From: Calditerrivibrio sp.
Lineage (GTDB): Bacteria > Chrysiogenota > Deferribacteres > Deferribacterales > Calditerrivibrionaceae
Direction of reading: 5' to 3'
NCBI GenBank assembly: GCA_020217115.1
Contig: JAIWOA010000122.1
Coordinates: 1-9,176 of the forward strand
DNA length: 9,176 nucleotides
Shown here piece by piece: positions 1-6,101 of this stretch. How positions within the stretch are numbered: position 1 is the first letter of the stretch; each line of letters begins with the position of its first letter. The notes beneath the pieces are model-generated. The model worked only from the letters and a program-made list of their open reading frames with translations, had not been told where the DNA came from and searched no databases. A program made the position numbers and the translations under genes.

Positions 1-365
1 ATGAGAACAGTTCCGTACCTTGTGTACCTTGTTATTTTGGCTCTACCATCTCCACCCTGCTTTTTAAGCTCAGCAAGGTATGGTGAAACAACGGCTAAAA
101 GCTCCATTATAATCGATGCAGAGATATATGGCATAACACCAAGGCCACAAACGGTTAGTCTACTGAGAGCCCCTCCTGTAAACATATCAAAAAAACCAAG
201 GATATTCCCCGATTGTCTTGCAAAAAACTCCGTCAAAGCTACAGAGTTAATTCCAGGAGTAGGTATATGAGTACCGATTCTATAAACTACAAGAAGGAAA
301 AGAGTAAACAATACCCTTTTCCTCAATTCTGCTACAGAAAAAATCTCTTCTATTTTTTTAAACAT
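1..365 (-). CDS. secY: Preprotein translocase subunit SecY, N-terminal part (cut by window edge)
   Basis: SecY is the channel subunit of the SecYEG translocon in the inner membrane; it exports unfolded preproteins with SecA and inserts membrane proteins co-translationally. The minus strand from the ATG at 365 encodes 121 residues that start MFKKIEEIFSVAELRKRV, the usual amphipathic N-terminus. A first membrane helix follows at about residues 18-35 (VLFTLFLLVVYRIGTHIP). Next come the plug-domain region (FFDMFTGGALSRLTV) and the family-typical GVMPYISASIIMELL of the second helix. The read leaves the window at GTVL, so about two thirds of the protein is missing. The start lies 4 bases after the rplO stop, with a GGGG-type ribosome-binding site inside the end of rplO. 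This is the standard last position of the spc operon, so identity is very secure. Confidence 0.97.
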   Translation of the reverse strand, partial: MFKKIEEIFSVAELRKRVLFTLFLLVVYRIGTHIPTPGINSVALTEFFARQSGNILGFFDMFTGGALSRLTVCGLGVMPYISASIIMELLAVVSPYLAELKKQGGDGRAKITRYTRYGTVL

Positions 366-369
366 TTAT

Positions 370-819
370 CTACCCCAAAATTTTAACTTCACCACCAACT
401 TCTTTAATCTTCTTTTCAGCTGAAGATGAAATTTTGTGAACTTCCACAACAAGTTTTTTTGTAAGTTCACCAACTCCCAGAACCTTTATACCATCCTTGT
501 TACCCTTTACCAAACCCTTTTCCACAAGGGTATCCCTGTTAACAATATCTCCATTATCATACTTATCTTCAAGTTGATAAAGATTTACTATTTCATAAAC
601 TACAGCAAAATTCTTATTATTAAAACCTCTTTTAGGTAATCTTCTGGTTAAAGGCATCTGTCCACCCTCAAATCCAGGCTTAGTTTGACCACCAGAACGA
701 GCTTTTTGCCCTTTATGACCTTTTCCTGCTGTAGTACCAAGTCCACTACCTGAACCTCTACCAACTCTCTTTCTTGTTTTAGTGGCACCCGGAGCAGGTC
801 TCAAATCATGCAATTTCAT
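370..819 (-). CDS. rplO: 50S ribosomal protein L15
   Basis: L15 is a late-assembly 50S protein that threads a long basic tail through 23S rRNA. The 149 residues match family length. The start MKLHDLRPAPGATKTRKRVG leads into the glycine/basic tail at about residues 19-57 (GRGSGSGLGTTAGKGHKGQK, then FEGGQMPLTRRLPKRGF), which is diagnostic. The globular domain follows and ends VGGEVKILG. The ATG lies 6 bases after GAGGGG, which is formed by the last codons of rpsE, and only 3 bases separate the two genes. In most bacteria rpmD (L30) would sit between rpsE and rplO; it is absent here, and L15 carries no extra domain that could be a fused L30. Confidence 0.98.
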   Translation of the reverse strand: MKLHDLRPAPGATKTRKRVGRGSGSGLGTTAGKGHKGQKARSGGQTKPGFEGGQMPLTRRLPKRGFNNKNFAVVYEIVNLYQLEDKYDNGDIVNRDTLVEKGLVKGNKDGIKVLGVGELTKKLVVEVHKISSSAEKKIKEVGGEVKILG

Positions 820-822
820 ATA

Positions 823-1326
823 TTACCCCTCTTTACGATATATTATTTCACTTATTTCTTTTCCCCTATAGGAAGCAACTTGATCAAGTGTCCTGATTTT
901 CTTAAATCCATTAAAGACAGCCAGAACCATATTGTTAGGATTGCGGCTTCTAACAGATTTTGCAAGTATATCATGAACTCCGGCAAGCTCGAATAGAGAT
1001 CTTGTTACCCCACCTGCAATAATACCTGTACCTGGAGCTGCAGGTTTCATAATAATTTCTGCTGCACCAAACTTACCAATAACTGCGTGTGGTATGGTAC
1101 CCTTAGATATAGGAAGTTTAATAAGATTTTTTTTGGCACCCTCAAGAGCTTTCCTTATTGCATCTGGAACTTCTCTGGCTTTGCCGTATCCTATCCCAAC
1201 ACTACCATTTCTATCTCCAACGATAACCATTGCAGTAAACCTGAAAATCCTACCACCTTTGACAACCTTTGTAACTCTTCCTATATGGACAACTTTATCT
1301 TCTAACTGATTTACATTTGTATTCAA
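823..1326 (-). CDS. rpsE: 30S ribosomal protein S5, TTG start
   Basis: S5 lies at the junction of the 30S head and body, helps translational fidelity and mRNA unwinding at the entry channel, and contacts the spectinomycin pocket. The N-terminal double-stranded RNA-binding-like domain includes [19 protein letters not shown] (about residues 16-34), the spectinomycin loop, then [15 protein letters not shown]. The C-terminal domain carries the conserved [10 protein letters not shown] and SRNPNN motifs. Length is 167 residues, normal for the family. The start must be TTG at 1326: no in-frame ATG occurs before residue 33, which is inside the core domain. A near-perfect AAGGAGG lies 5 bases upstream. 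Relative to E. coli, the serine of the RVSK motif in the spectinomycin loop is threonine here (RVTK). The consequence is unknown. Confidence 0.97.
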   Translation of the reverse strand: MNTNVNQLEDKVVHIGRVTKVVKGGRIFRFTAMVIVGDRNGSVGIGYGKAREVPDAIRKALEGAKKNLIKLPISKGTIPHAVIGKFGAAEIIMKPAAPGTGIIAGGVTRSLFELAGVHDILAKSVRSRNPNNMVLAVFNGFKKIRTLDQVASYRGKEISEIIYRKEG

Positions 1327-1331
1327 AGCGT

Positions 1332-1338
1332 CCTCCTT
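1332..1338 (-). promoter_or_regulatory. Strong Shine-Dalgarno that fixes the rpsE TTG start
   Basis: AAGGAGG on the minus strand begins within the rplR stop codon and ends 5 bases before TTG at 1326. It is the best match to the anti-Shine-Dalgarno in this part of the operon and compensates for the weak TTG initiator. It supports the 167-residue form of S5. Confidence 0.85.
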
Positions 1339-1696
1339 AAAAATCTAAGCCAGATTCTCTTGCTGAATCTGCCAATGCTTTTATTTTACCATGATAGATA
1401 TAACCACCTCTATCAAAAACCACACTCTTATAACCCTTCTCAACAGATCTCTCTGCTATCAATTTACCAACTGCTTTACAAACCTCAATATTCAACCTAC
1501 CACCAAACTGCTCCTTTAATCCCTTTTCAAGAGAACTTGCGGATGCGAGGGTATGACCAAGCTCATCATTTATAAGCTGTACATATATAAATCTATTACT
1601 CCTGAAAACAGCCAAACGAGGTCTATCAGCAGTACCAGATATTTTTTTTCTAATCCTTGCATGTCTATTTGTTCTTGAATCCTTTTTAGCAATCAT
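1337..1696 (-). CDS. rplR: 50S ribosomal protein L18
   Basis: L18 binds 5S rRNA together with L5 and anchors it in the central protuberance of the 50S subunit. The 119 residues match the bacterial length. The basic N-terminus ([20 protein letters not shown]) is followed by the conserved [18 protein letters not shown] strand, and the C-terminus holds [20 protein letters not shown] and REXGLDF-type residues (ARESGLDF), all family hallmarks. The ATG follows AGGG at 4 bases, or AAGGAG at 10 bases, so two overlapping ribosome-binding options exist. It lies 18 bases after rplF. An eight-adenine run occurs in the codons for RKK near residue 18 and keeps the frame intact. Confidence 0.98.
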   Translation of the reverse strand: MIAKKDSRTNRHARIRKKISGTADRPRLAVFRSNRFIYVQLINDELGHTLASASSLEKGLKEQFGGRLNIEVCKAVGKLIAERSVEKGYKSVVFDRGGYIYHGKIKALADSARESGLDF

Positions 1697-1714
1697 AATT
1701 CCCTAACTCCTTAA

Positions 1715-2254
1715 TTATTTTTTACCAGACTTACCAGCTTTTCTAAGTATGAACTCACCCTCATATCTGATACCCTTACCTTTGTAAGGTTCAGGAGATC
1801 TGAGACTCCTTAAATTTGCTGCGACCTGTCCTACTAACTGTTTATCAATGCCTCTAACACCAAATTTTGTCTGAGATTCAACAAAAAATTCTATCCCCTC
1901 AGGAGCATCATAAACAACAGGGTGGGAATATCCTAAAGAAAAATCGAGTGCTTTGCCCTTTAAGGCAACCCTGTAACCTACACCGATAATTTCAAGTTTT
2001 TTCTCAAAACCTTTTGTTACACCTGTAACCATATTATTTACAATGGAACGGATAAGACCATGAAGCGATCTAACAGTTCTATGGTCACTTTTTCTTGTTA
2101 TATTAAGCTGATTACCTTCAATTACTAAATCTATATCACTGGTCTTTTTGCAGGTTAAGACACCTTTTGGACCTTCTACCTTTATAATATCACCATCAAC
2201 TGTAACTTTTACAGAATTTTCCAATACGATCGGCTTTCTACCTATTCTTGACAT
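1715..2254 (-). CDS. rplF: 50S ribosomal protein L6
   Basis: L6 binds helix 97 and the sarcin-ricin loop region of 23S rRNA, near the elongation-factor binding site, and is needed for late 50S assembly. The 179 residues are standard. The start is [17 protein letters not shown]. The first of two duplicated alpha/beta domains reaches about residue 80 (with KVEGPKGVL and [19 protein letters not shown]). The second carries [15 protein letters not shown], the signature [18 protein letters not shown] and [14 protein letters not shown] near residues 155-167. The tail is basic (KAGKSGKK). The ATG has a modest GGGG ribosome-binding site 6 to 7 bases upstream, at the end of the 13-base spacer after rpsH. 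Confidence 0.98.
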   Translation of the reverse strand: MSRIGRKPIVLENSVKVTVDGDIIKVEGPKGVLTCKKTSDIDLVIEGNQLNITRKSDHRTVRSLHGLIRSIVNNMVTGVTKGFEKKLEIIGVGYRVALKGKALDFSLGYSHPVVYDAPEGIEFFVESQTKFGVRGIDKQLVGQVAANLRSLRSPEPYKGKGIRYEGEFILRKAGKSGKK

Positions 2255-2267
2255 TTAATAACCCCAA

Positions 2268-2660
2268 TTACCAAATTTTACACAGATATTCGCCACCGAC
2301 CATCTCTTTTTTACACTGTTTAACAGTCTTGATACCAGAAGAAGTTGATACAATACCAGTACCCAAACCACCTAAAACAATATCAAGATTTTTAGATTTT
2401 ACATAGATTCTTCTACCAGGTTTACTTATTTTTTCAGTTCCCCTGATAACAGACTCACCTGTTTCAGTATACTTCAGATATACAACAATATCTTTCTTGT
2501 TATTATCTGAGATTACTCTAAAATTTTTAATATATCCCTGATCTTTTAATATCTCAAGGATAGATTCCTTAAGTTTCGAATGCGGAACAACAACTTCTTG
2601 ATGTTTAACACGCACAGCATTCATTATGCGTGCCAACAAATCTGCGATCGGATCAGTCAT
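2268..2660 (-). CDS. rpsH: 30S ribosomal protein S8
   Basis: S8 is a primary 16S rRNA-binding protein of the central domain (helices 20, 21 and 25) and in E. coli also represses the spc operon by binding its mRNA. The 130 residues start MTDPIADLLARIMNAVRVKH, the family signature. VPHSKLKESILEILKDQGYI is highly conserved. The C-terminal RNA-binding domain holds ISKPGRRIYV, GLGTGIVSTSSGI (STS at residues 105-107, the rRNA-contact loop) and the closing VGGEYLCKIW. It is preceded by the only long spacer in the operon (52 bases), which contains a candidate hairpin and a perfect AGGAGG. This gene may therefore be regulated separately from its upstream neighbours, but that is inference. Confidence 0.98.
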   Translation of the reverse strand: MTDPIADLLARIMNAVRVKHQEVVVPHSKLKESILEILKDQGYIKNFRVISDNNKKDIVVYLKYTETGESVIRGTEKISKPGRRIYVKSKNLDIVLGGLGTGIVSTSSGIKTVKQCKKEMVGGEYLCKIW

Positions 2661-2668
2661 TACCTATT

Positions 2669-2674
2669 CCTCCT
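2669..2674 (-). promoter_or_regulatory. rpsH Shine-Dalgarno (AGGAGG)
   Basis: AGGAGG on the minus strand lies 8 bases before the rpsH ATG at 2660 and about 18 bases downstream of the candidate hairpin at 2693-2718. It is a full match to the anti-Shine-Dalgarno core. rpsH can therefore initiate independently rather than rely on coupling to rpsZ, whose stop codon is 52 bases away. Confidence 0.85.
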
Positions 2675-2692
2675 AAATTTTATTTGCCTTAA

Positions 2693-2718
2693 TGGTAACC
2701 GATATCTCGCTATTACCA
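2693..2718 (-). promoter_or_regulatory. Candidate mRNA hairpin spanning the rpsZ stop codon, upstream of rpsH
   Basis: On the minus strand TGGTAA (2718-2713, the last codon and stop of rpsZ) is the exact complement of TTACCA (2698-2693). Inside this outer stem, CGA (2709-2707) pairs with TCG (2702-2700) around a GATA loop, leaving an asymmetric internal loop of TAG against G. No run of U follows, so it is not an intrinsic terminator. It occupies about half of the only 50-base-scale gap in the cluster. A role in translation control, mRNA processing or protein binding is possible, but the stem is short and could be chance. Confidence 0.4.
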
Positions 2719-2898
2719 ACTAGACTTCTTAACCCCAGGAATCAAGCCCTCGGAAGCCTGTTTTCTGAAGCACATTCTACACATATTAAATCTTCTCAAA
2801 AATGATCTTGGTCTGCCACAAATAGGGCATCTGTTGTATTCCCTTACTTTAAATTTTTTCTTTTTAAATGCACTATGATATTTAGCTGTAGTCGCCAC
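2713..2898 (-). CDS. rpsZ: 30S ribosomal protein S14 type Z (zinc-binding, GTG start)
   Basis: S14 (often also named rpsN) is a 30S head protein next to S3 and S10 and is needed for late 30S assembly. This is the short zinc-containing form: 61 residues against about 100 for the E. coli type. It has a CX2C-X12-CX2C zinc ribbon at C24, C27, C40 and C43 ([20 protein letters not shown]). The C-terminus IPGVKKSSW is typical. The start is GTG at 2898 with GGAGG 5 bases upstream. The nearby ATG at 2902-2900 is out of frame and stops after six codons. The usual MATTAK-type N-terminus supports the GTG. It lies 9 bases after rplE. Confidence 0.97.
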   Translation of the reverse strand: MATTAKYHSAFKKKKFKVREYNRCPICGRPRSFLRRFNMCRMCFRKQASEGLIPGVKKSSW

Positions 2899-2903
2899 TC
2901 ATG

Positions 2904-2908
2904 CCTCC
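2904..2908 (-). promoter_or_regulatory. rpsZ Shine-Dalgarno that supports the GTG start
   Basis: GGAGG on the minus strand ends 5 bases before the GTG at 2898 and overlaps the rplE stop codon by its first base. The out-of-frame ATG at 2902 is only one base from this site, too close to be used efficiently. Confidence 0.8.
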
Positions 2909-3450
2909 TATCGCTGAGCAAAAGGCATACCGAGAGCTTTTAAAAGTTCCCTTGCCTCTTCATCTGTATTAGCTGTAGTATTGATTATAATATCCATACC
3001 TCTTATCTTGTCTATTTTGTCATAATCTATCTCAGGGAAAATAATCTGCTCCTTTATTCCAAAAGCATAATTCCCTCTACCATCAAATGAGTTAGGGTTA
3101 ACACCTGCAAAATCTCTAACCCTTGCAAGAGCTATATTCATAAGCCTGTTAAGAAAATGATAAGCCATATCTTTTCTCAAAGTAACCTTACAACCTATTG
3201 GCATACCCTCCCTTAGCTTGAAAGTAGCAATAGATTTCTTGGCCTTCGTAACTACAGGTTTCTGCCCAGTAATCAAACCCATATCATTTACAGCATGCTC
3301 AACAATTTTAGGATTTGATACAGCCTCGCCAAGCCTCATGTTAACCACAACTTTTTCTATTTTTGGCACCTGCATAACATTTTTGTATCCAAATTTTTTT
3401 ATGAGGTATGGAACTACCTCTTTTTCATATTTCTCTTTTAAATCTGACAT
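2908..3450 (-). CDS. rplE: 50S ribosomal protein L5
   Basis: L5 binds 5S rRNA and 23S helix 84, and forms a bridge from the central protuberance to the 30S head and the P-site tRNA. The 180 residues begin [20 protein letters not shown]. Conserved segments in order are [16 protein letters not shown] (about 28-43), [33 protein letters not shown], and the signature [20 protein letters not shown] near residues 122-141. It ends [14 protein letters not shown] chose the ATG at 3450: AGGGG lies 8 bases upstream and the protein then matches the usual length of about 179. An in-frame GTG three codons earlier (3459) would overlap that ribosome-binding site. In E. coli S8 represses the operon at the rplE start; no comparable structure is evident here. 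Confidence 0.97.
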   Translation of the reverse strand: MSDLKEKYEKEVVPYLIKKFGYKNVMQVPKIEKVVVNMRLGEAVSNPKIVEHAVNDMGLITGQKPVVTKAKKSIATFKLREGMPIGCKVTLRKDMAYHFLNRLMNIALARVRDFAGVNPNSFDGRGNYAFGIKEQIIFPEIDYDKIDKIRGMDIIINTTANTDEEARELLKALGMPFAQR

Positions 3451-3458
3451 GGATAGCA

Positions 3459-3463
3459 CCCCT
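3459..3463 (-). promoter_or_regulatory. rplE Shine-Dalgarno that decides the start
   Basis: AGGGG on the minus strand overlaps the rplX stop codon (TAG) and lies 8 bases before the ATG at 3450. An upstream in-frame GTG uses the last G of this element as its own first base, so that GTG is not a plausible start. Confidence 0.7.
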
Positions 3464-3788
3464 AATCTTTATCTACGATTTCGCCACAAGACTTGCAAAA
3501 TCTCTGTTTAGAACCATCTTGAAGGACTTTAATGCCAAGTCTAACACCCTTACCACATTTAGAGCATAAATACATGACATTGGATATATCTATCGGCATC
3601 TCCTTCTCTACAATTCCACCATCAGGATTTATCTGACTGGGCTTCATGTGTCTTTTAACAACATTAACACCTTCAGCGATAACCTTACCTTTATCTTTAA
3701 CTATCCTAACTATCTTAGATTTCTTACCTTTATCCCTTCCGACAGTGACTATTATAGGATCTTCTTTCTTCAGCTTAAATTTTACCAT
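3462..3788 (-). CDS. rplX: 50S ribosomal protein L24 with C-terminal zinc ribbon
   Basis: L24 is an assembly-initiating protein that binds the 5' domain of 23S rRNA near the tunnel exit. The KOW domain occupies about the first 60 residues ([20 protein letters not shown] and [12 protein letters not shown]). The C-terminal half of this 108-residue protein carries four cysteines at 75, 78, 98 and 101, in CSKC and CKSC pairs separated by 19 residues. This is a zinc-ribbon pattern that E. coli L24 lacks; cysteine-bearing L24 variants are known in several phyla, so this is a recognised form. The ATG has AGGAGG 5 bases upstream, within the 9-base gap after rplN. Confidence 0.97.
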   Translation of the reverse strand: MVKFKLKKEDPIIVTVGRDKGKKSKIVRIVKDKGKVIAEGVNVVKRHMKPSQINPDGGIVEKEMPIDISNVMYLCSKCGKGVRLGIKVLQDGSKQRFCKSCGEIVDKD

Positions 3789-3797
3789 TCTACCCTC

Positions 3798-4166
3798 CTA
3801 TAACACTTCAGGAGCCATTGAAATTATCTTGAGGAACCCCTTTCCTCTAAGATCCCTGGCAACAGGTCCAAAAACCCTCGTTCCAATAGGTTCCATGTTT
3901 TTATTAAGAATCACAGCAGCATTGTCATCAAATCTTATATAAGTGCCATCTGCCCTTCTTTTCTCTTTTTTAGTCCTCACAATTACAGCTTTTACAACAT
4001 CACCTTTTTTGACATTTCCATCAGGAATTGCATCTTTTACACTACAAACTATAATGTCACCAAGGCTACCATATTTCCTTTTAGAACCACCAAGAACCTT
4101 TATACACATAAGTTCCTTTGCACCAGAATTGTCGGCAGCTCTCAATCTACTCTGAACCTGTATCAT
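3798..4166 (-). CDS. rplN: 50S ribosomal protein L14
   Basis: L14 sits at the subunit interface, contacts 16S helix 14 (bridge B8) and is the docking site for the silencing factor RsfS in other bacteria. The 122 residues match exactly the usual bacterial length. The start [20 protein letters not shown] is diagnostic, followed by [32 protein letters not shown] and the C-terminal [20 protein letters not shown]. The ATG has GGGAG 6 bases upstream. This gene conventionally opens the spc block; here only 19 bases separate it from rpsQ, so the S10 and spc blocks are physically continuous. No convincing separate promoter precedes it. Confidence 0.98.
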   Translation of the reverse strand: MIQVQSRLRAADNSGAKELMCIKVLGGSKRKYGSLGDIIVCSVKDAIPDGNVKKGDVVKAVIVRTKKEKRRADGTYIRFDDNAAVILNKNMEPIGTRVFGPVARDLRGKGFLKIISMAPEVL

Positions 4167-4185
4167 ATTATACTCCCATCGCTAA

Positions 4186-4449
4186 TTAGTTAAGACCAAC
4201 TGGTCTTTCGATGACTCTTACCACTCTCCAGCGTTTAGTTTTGCTGAGTGGTCTAGTCTCCATTATTTCAACGATGTCCCCAGCTTTACACTCATTCGCT
4301 TCATCGTGGGCAACATATTTTTTACCTTGCTTAACAAACTTGTGATACTTTGGATGCAACTTGAGGGTTTCAACCCTTACAACTACAGTTTTATCCATTT
4401 TATCGCTAACTACCTTACCCTTACGAACTTTTCTGACATTCCTTTCCAT
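4186..4449 (-). CDS. rpsQ: 30S ribosomal protein S17
   Basis: S17 is a primary binding protein of the 16S 5' domain with an OB fold. From the ATG at 4449 the product is 87 residues, starting [20 protein letters not shown], the usual family N-terminus. It continues with [19 protein letters not shown] (about 32-50), the loop that inserts into rRNA, and [20 protein letters not shown], the family signature. An in-frame ATG four codons upstream (4461) lies inside rpmC. I prefer 4449 because GAGGG sits 5 bases before it, the other ATG has only a weak AAAGAGA, and the extra residues MRVS are not family-like. The start is 1 base after the rpmC stop, suggesting coupling. Confidence 0.95.
   Translation of the reverse strand: MERNVRKVRKGKVVSDKMDKTVVVRVETLKLHPKYHKFVKQGKKYVAHDEANECKAGDIVEIMETRPLSKTKRWRVVRVIERPVGLN
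4192..4207 (-). repeat. Inverted repeat at the 3' end of rpsQ, at the S10/spc boundary
   Basis: AAGACCA and TGGTCTT form perfect 7-base arms around a 2-base centre. As RNA this gives a 6-bp stem with a tetraloop. It covers codons close to the rpsQ stop, and the 8-base palindrome CTAATTAG follows just downstream across the stop codon. There is no U tract, so it is not an intrinsic terminator. It may be a chance palindrome or a small mRNA structure between rpsQ and rplN. Confidence 0.45.
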
Positions 4450-4450
4450 A

Positions 4451-4645
4451 CTAACCCTCATTCTCTTTTTCTTTCAAGATAGTTTTTATACGAGCAATAT
4501 CTCTTTTAGTCTTACTAACTTTGCTTGTATCTTCAAGATCAGCAGTAGAAAGTTTGAATTTCAATCTAAAAAGCTCCTCTTTAAGTTCTACTTCCTTTTT
4601 CTTAAGTTCGGAAGAAGTCATTTTTCTAAATTCAACAGCTTTCAT
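4451..4645 (-). CDS. rpmC: 50S ribosomal protein L29
   Basis: L29 is a small, two-helix coiled protein beside the tunnel exit that with L23 forms the docking platform for trigger factor and SRP. The 64 residues are typical in length. The start [20 protein letters not shown] is followed by the family core [20 protein letters not shown] and the C-terminal helix with [17 protein letters not shown]. The charged, lysine/glutamate-rich helical pattern is clear. The ATG shares one base with the rplP stop (TAATG), and AAGGAG lies 7 bases upstream. Translation is therefore probably coupled to rplP. Confidence 0.97.
   Translation of the reverse strand: MKAVEFRKMTSSELKKKEVELKEELFRLKFKLSTADLEDTSKVSKTKRDIARIKTILKEKENEG
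4455..4459 (-). promoter_or_regulatory. rpsQ Shine-Dalgarno that decides between two starts
   Basis: GAGGG on the minus strand lies inside the last codons of rpmC, 5 bases before the ATG at 4449. It favours that start over the in-frame ATG at 4461, which overlaps the rpmC coding end and has only a poor purine stretch upstream. Confidence 0.75.
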
Positions 4646-5079
4646 TATGCTTCTCCTTCTACAGTTTCTGCAGATTCTTTTTTTATAAACTTACACTTAA
4701 TAGGTAATTTGTGAGATGCAAGCCTAAAAGCTTCTTTTGCTAACTCCTCAGTAACACCTTTCAACTCGTAAAGAACTGTTCCCTCTTTTACACAAGCTAC
4801 ATAATATTCAACAGCACCTTTACCTTTACCCATCCTTGTTTCCGCTGGTCTTTTGGAAATAGGTTTGTGTGGAAATATTCTTATATAAAGGTTACCACCC
4901 CTTCTGATATATCTATTAATTGCAATCCTTGCAGCTTCTATCTGTCTGCTAGTCAGCTTACCCTTCTCTTGAGATTGTAAGCCATATTCACCAAAGGCAA
5001 CAGTGTTACCACTCGTAGCCTTGCCTCTGATTCTCCCTTTAAACTGTTTTCTATATTTCATTCTACTGGGCATTAACAT
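4645..5079 (-). CDS. rplP: 50S ribosomal protein L16
   Basis: L16 organises the A-site tRNA binding region of the 50S subunit and joins late in assembly. The 144 residues start [20 protein letters not shown], the near-universal bacterial N-terminus (MLMPKR-type), which supports the first ATG over the one at residue 3. GAGG lies 9 bases before the first ATG. The core shows [40 protein letters not shown] with R82 in the position of the arginine hydroxylated in E. coli, and [20 protein letters not shown]. The last ten or so residues ([10 protein letters not shown]) form an acidic tail beyond the E. coli end. It starts 1 base after rpsC and overlaps rpmC by 1 base. Confidence 0.98.
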   Translation of the reverse strand: MLMPSRMKYRKQFKGRIRGKATSGNTVAFGEYGLQSQEKGKLTSRQIEAARIAINRYIRRGGNLYIRIFPHKPISKRPAETRMGKGKGAVEYYVACVKEGTVLYELKGVTEELAKEAFRLASHKLPIKCKFIKKESAETVEGEA

Positions 5080-5080
5080 A

Positions 5081-5740
5081 TTATTCTACCTCTGTAGCAT
5101 TTTTGTTTTTTTCTTCCAAAGTTTCACCTTTGAAGACCCACACCTTGACACCAATAATTCCATAAGTAGTCATTGAATCTGCAACACCATAATCTATATC
5201 TGCCCTGAGTGTTTGAAGAGGAACTCTACCCTTTATATACCACTCAGTTCTTGCCATATCAGCACCAGCAAGTCTACCAGAACATGATACCCTTATACCC
5301 AATGCTCCAGATTTGAGAGCTTGAACAACAGCCTTTTTCATTGCCCTTCTGAAAGCAACCCTTCTCTCAATCTGAAGAGCTATATTTTCAGCAATAAGAG
5401 TAGCATCTATCTCAGGTTTTTTAACCTCTCTTATATTAATCTGAACATCTGCATTGGTAAAAGCTTTGAGATCTAATTTTAACTTATCTATCTCTGCACC
5501 TTTTTTACCGATAACAATACCCGGCCTGCTGGTATTGAGATTGACTCTCATCTTTTGACCCATTCTTTCTATATCTATTGAAGATATACCTGCCTGAGAA
5601 AGCTTTGACTTAAGATACTTTCTAATCTTTATATCTTCAGAGAGATTTCTTCTGTAATCTCTCTTGTTAGCATACCATATAGATTTCCAATTTTTATTTA
5701 TACCTATCCTTAATCCCGTTGGATGTGCTTTCTGACCCAC
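5081..5740 (-). CDS. rpsC: 30S ribosomal protein S3, GTG start
   Basis: S3 forms part of the mRNA entry tunnel in the 30S head and contributes to ribosomal helicase activity. The 219 residues begin [19 protein letters not shown] after the initiator. The type II KH domain carries the RNA-binding GXXG loop as GKKG at residues 78-81. R131, R132 and K135 align with the E. coli entry-tunnel helicase residues. The C-terminal domain holds [19 protein letters not shown] and [12 protein letters not shown] followed by [16 protein letters not shown], all hallmark motifs. The start is GTG at 5740, with GGAGG 6 bases upstream; the canonical GQK N-terminus confirms it. It lies 13 bases after rplV. Confidence 0.98.
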   Translation of the reverse strand: MGQKAHPTGLRIGINKNWKSIWYANKRDYRRNLSEDIKIRKYLKSKLSQAGISSIDIERMGQKMRVNLNTSRPGIVIGKKGAEIDKLKLDLKAFTNADVQINIREVKKPEIDATLIAENIALQIERRVAFRRAMKKAVVQALKSGALGIRVSCSGRLAGADMARTEWYIKGRVPLQTLRADIDYGVADSMTTYGIIGVKVWVFKGETLEEKNKNATEVE

Positions 5741-5746
5741 TAACCA

Positions 5747-5751
5747 CCTCC
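5747..5751 (-). promoter_or_regulatory. rpsC Shine-Dalgarno that supports the GTG start
   Basis: GGAGG on the minus strand is 6 bases before GTG at 5740, in the 13-base gap after rplV. No in-frame ATG is available at the conserved N-terminus. Confidence 0.8.
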
Positions 5752-5753
5752 GC

Positions 5754-6086
5754 TTATTCGCCCAAAACTATGGTTATATGACTCGTTCTTCTTTTTATCA
5801 AAGAAGCCCTACCATAGGCCCTTGGCATATATCTCTTATAAAATGGTCCACCGTCTATCTTAACCTCAACGAGCTTAAGGTCATTAACATTTCTGATAGA
5901 CTTATTTTCCTCTGCATTTGCTACAGCAGATTTCAAAGTTTTATATATCTCTTGAGCCGCTTTCTTAGTTGTAAATTTCAAAACTGCCATTGCCTCATCA
6001 ACATTTTTCCCTCTGACAATATCAGCAACCAATCTAGCTTTTCTTGGAGATACCCTAATATATCTGGCAACTGCCTTTGATATCAT
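5754..6086 (-). CDS. rplV: 50S ribosomal protein L22
   Basis: L22 spans the 50S subunit, and its long beta-hairpin lines the peptide exit tunnel constriction opposite L4. Changes there affect macrolides and nascent-chain stalling. The 110 residues match E. coli length. The N-terminus shows [20 protein letters not shown], the diagnostic signature, followed by the helical [20 protein letters not shown]. The tunnel hairpin is about residues 80-100 ([20 protein letters not shown]), ending [11 protein letters not shown]. The hairpin is full length, with no insertion or deletion of the macrolide-resistance type. The ATG has GGAG 6 bases upstream. Confidence 0.98.
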   Translation of the reverse strand: MISKAVARYIRVSPRKARLVADIVRGKNVDEAMAVLKFTTKKAAQEIYKTLKSAVANAEENKSIRNVNDLKLVEVKIDGGPFYKRYMPRAYGRASLIKRRTSHITIVLGE

Positions 6087-6101
6087 AACTTACTCCAATC
6101 T

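Noticed and set aside
1..270. Open plus-strand frame of 89 residues at the left edge
   Set aside because: It lies antisense to secY, whose translation is unmistakable. The product has no recognisable domain and begins at the window edge.
353..362. TTTAAAAAAA at the start of secY as a programmed -1 frameshift site
   Set aside because: The run is not in the X-XXY-YYZ phase relative to the secY frame, and no downstream structure or alternative product is evident.
2900..2902. ATG just before the rpsZ GTG as the true start
   Set aside because: It is out of frame with S14, stops after six codons, and lies one base from the GGAGG.
3451..3459. Alternative GTG start for rplE at 3459
   Set aside because: It would consume the last base of the AGGGG ribosome-binding site. 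The ATG at 3450 gives the family length.
4167..4172. TATAAT just upstream of the rplN ATG as a possible spc promoter -10 box
   Set aside because: No acceptable -35 hexamer is found at 16-18 bases; the best is a 4/6 TTAACT at 15. A start site here would fall on or after the rplN start codon. It is more simply part of the spacer between GGGAG and ATG.
4450..4461. Alternative rpsQ start at 4461 (four residues longer)
   Set aside because: It has a weak ribosome-binding site, overlaps rpmC, and adds MRVS residues not typical of S17. The ATG at 4449 has GAGGG at 5 bases.
436..4714. Several plus-strand open frames of 60 to 120 residues opposite ribosomal genes
   Set aside because: All are antisense shadows of highly conserved ribosomal genes. 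Their products are hydrophobic or low-complexity, as expected from reverse-complemented lysine-rich coding sequence, and they lack consistent ribosome-binding sites.
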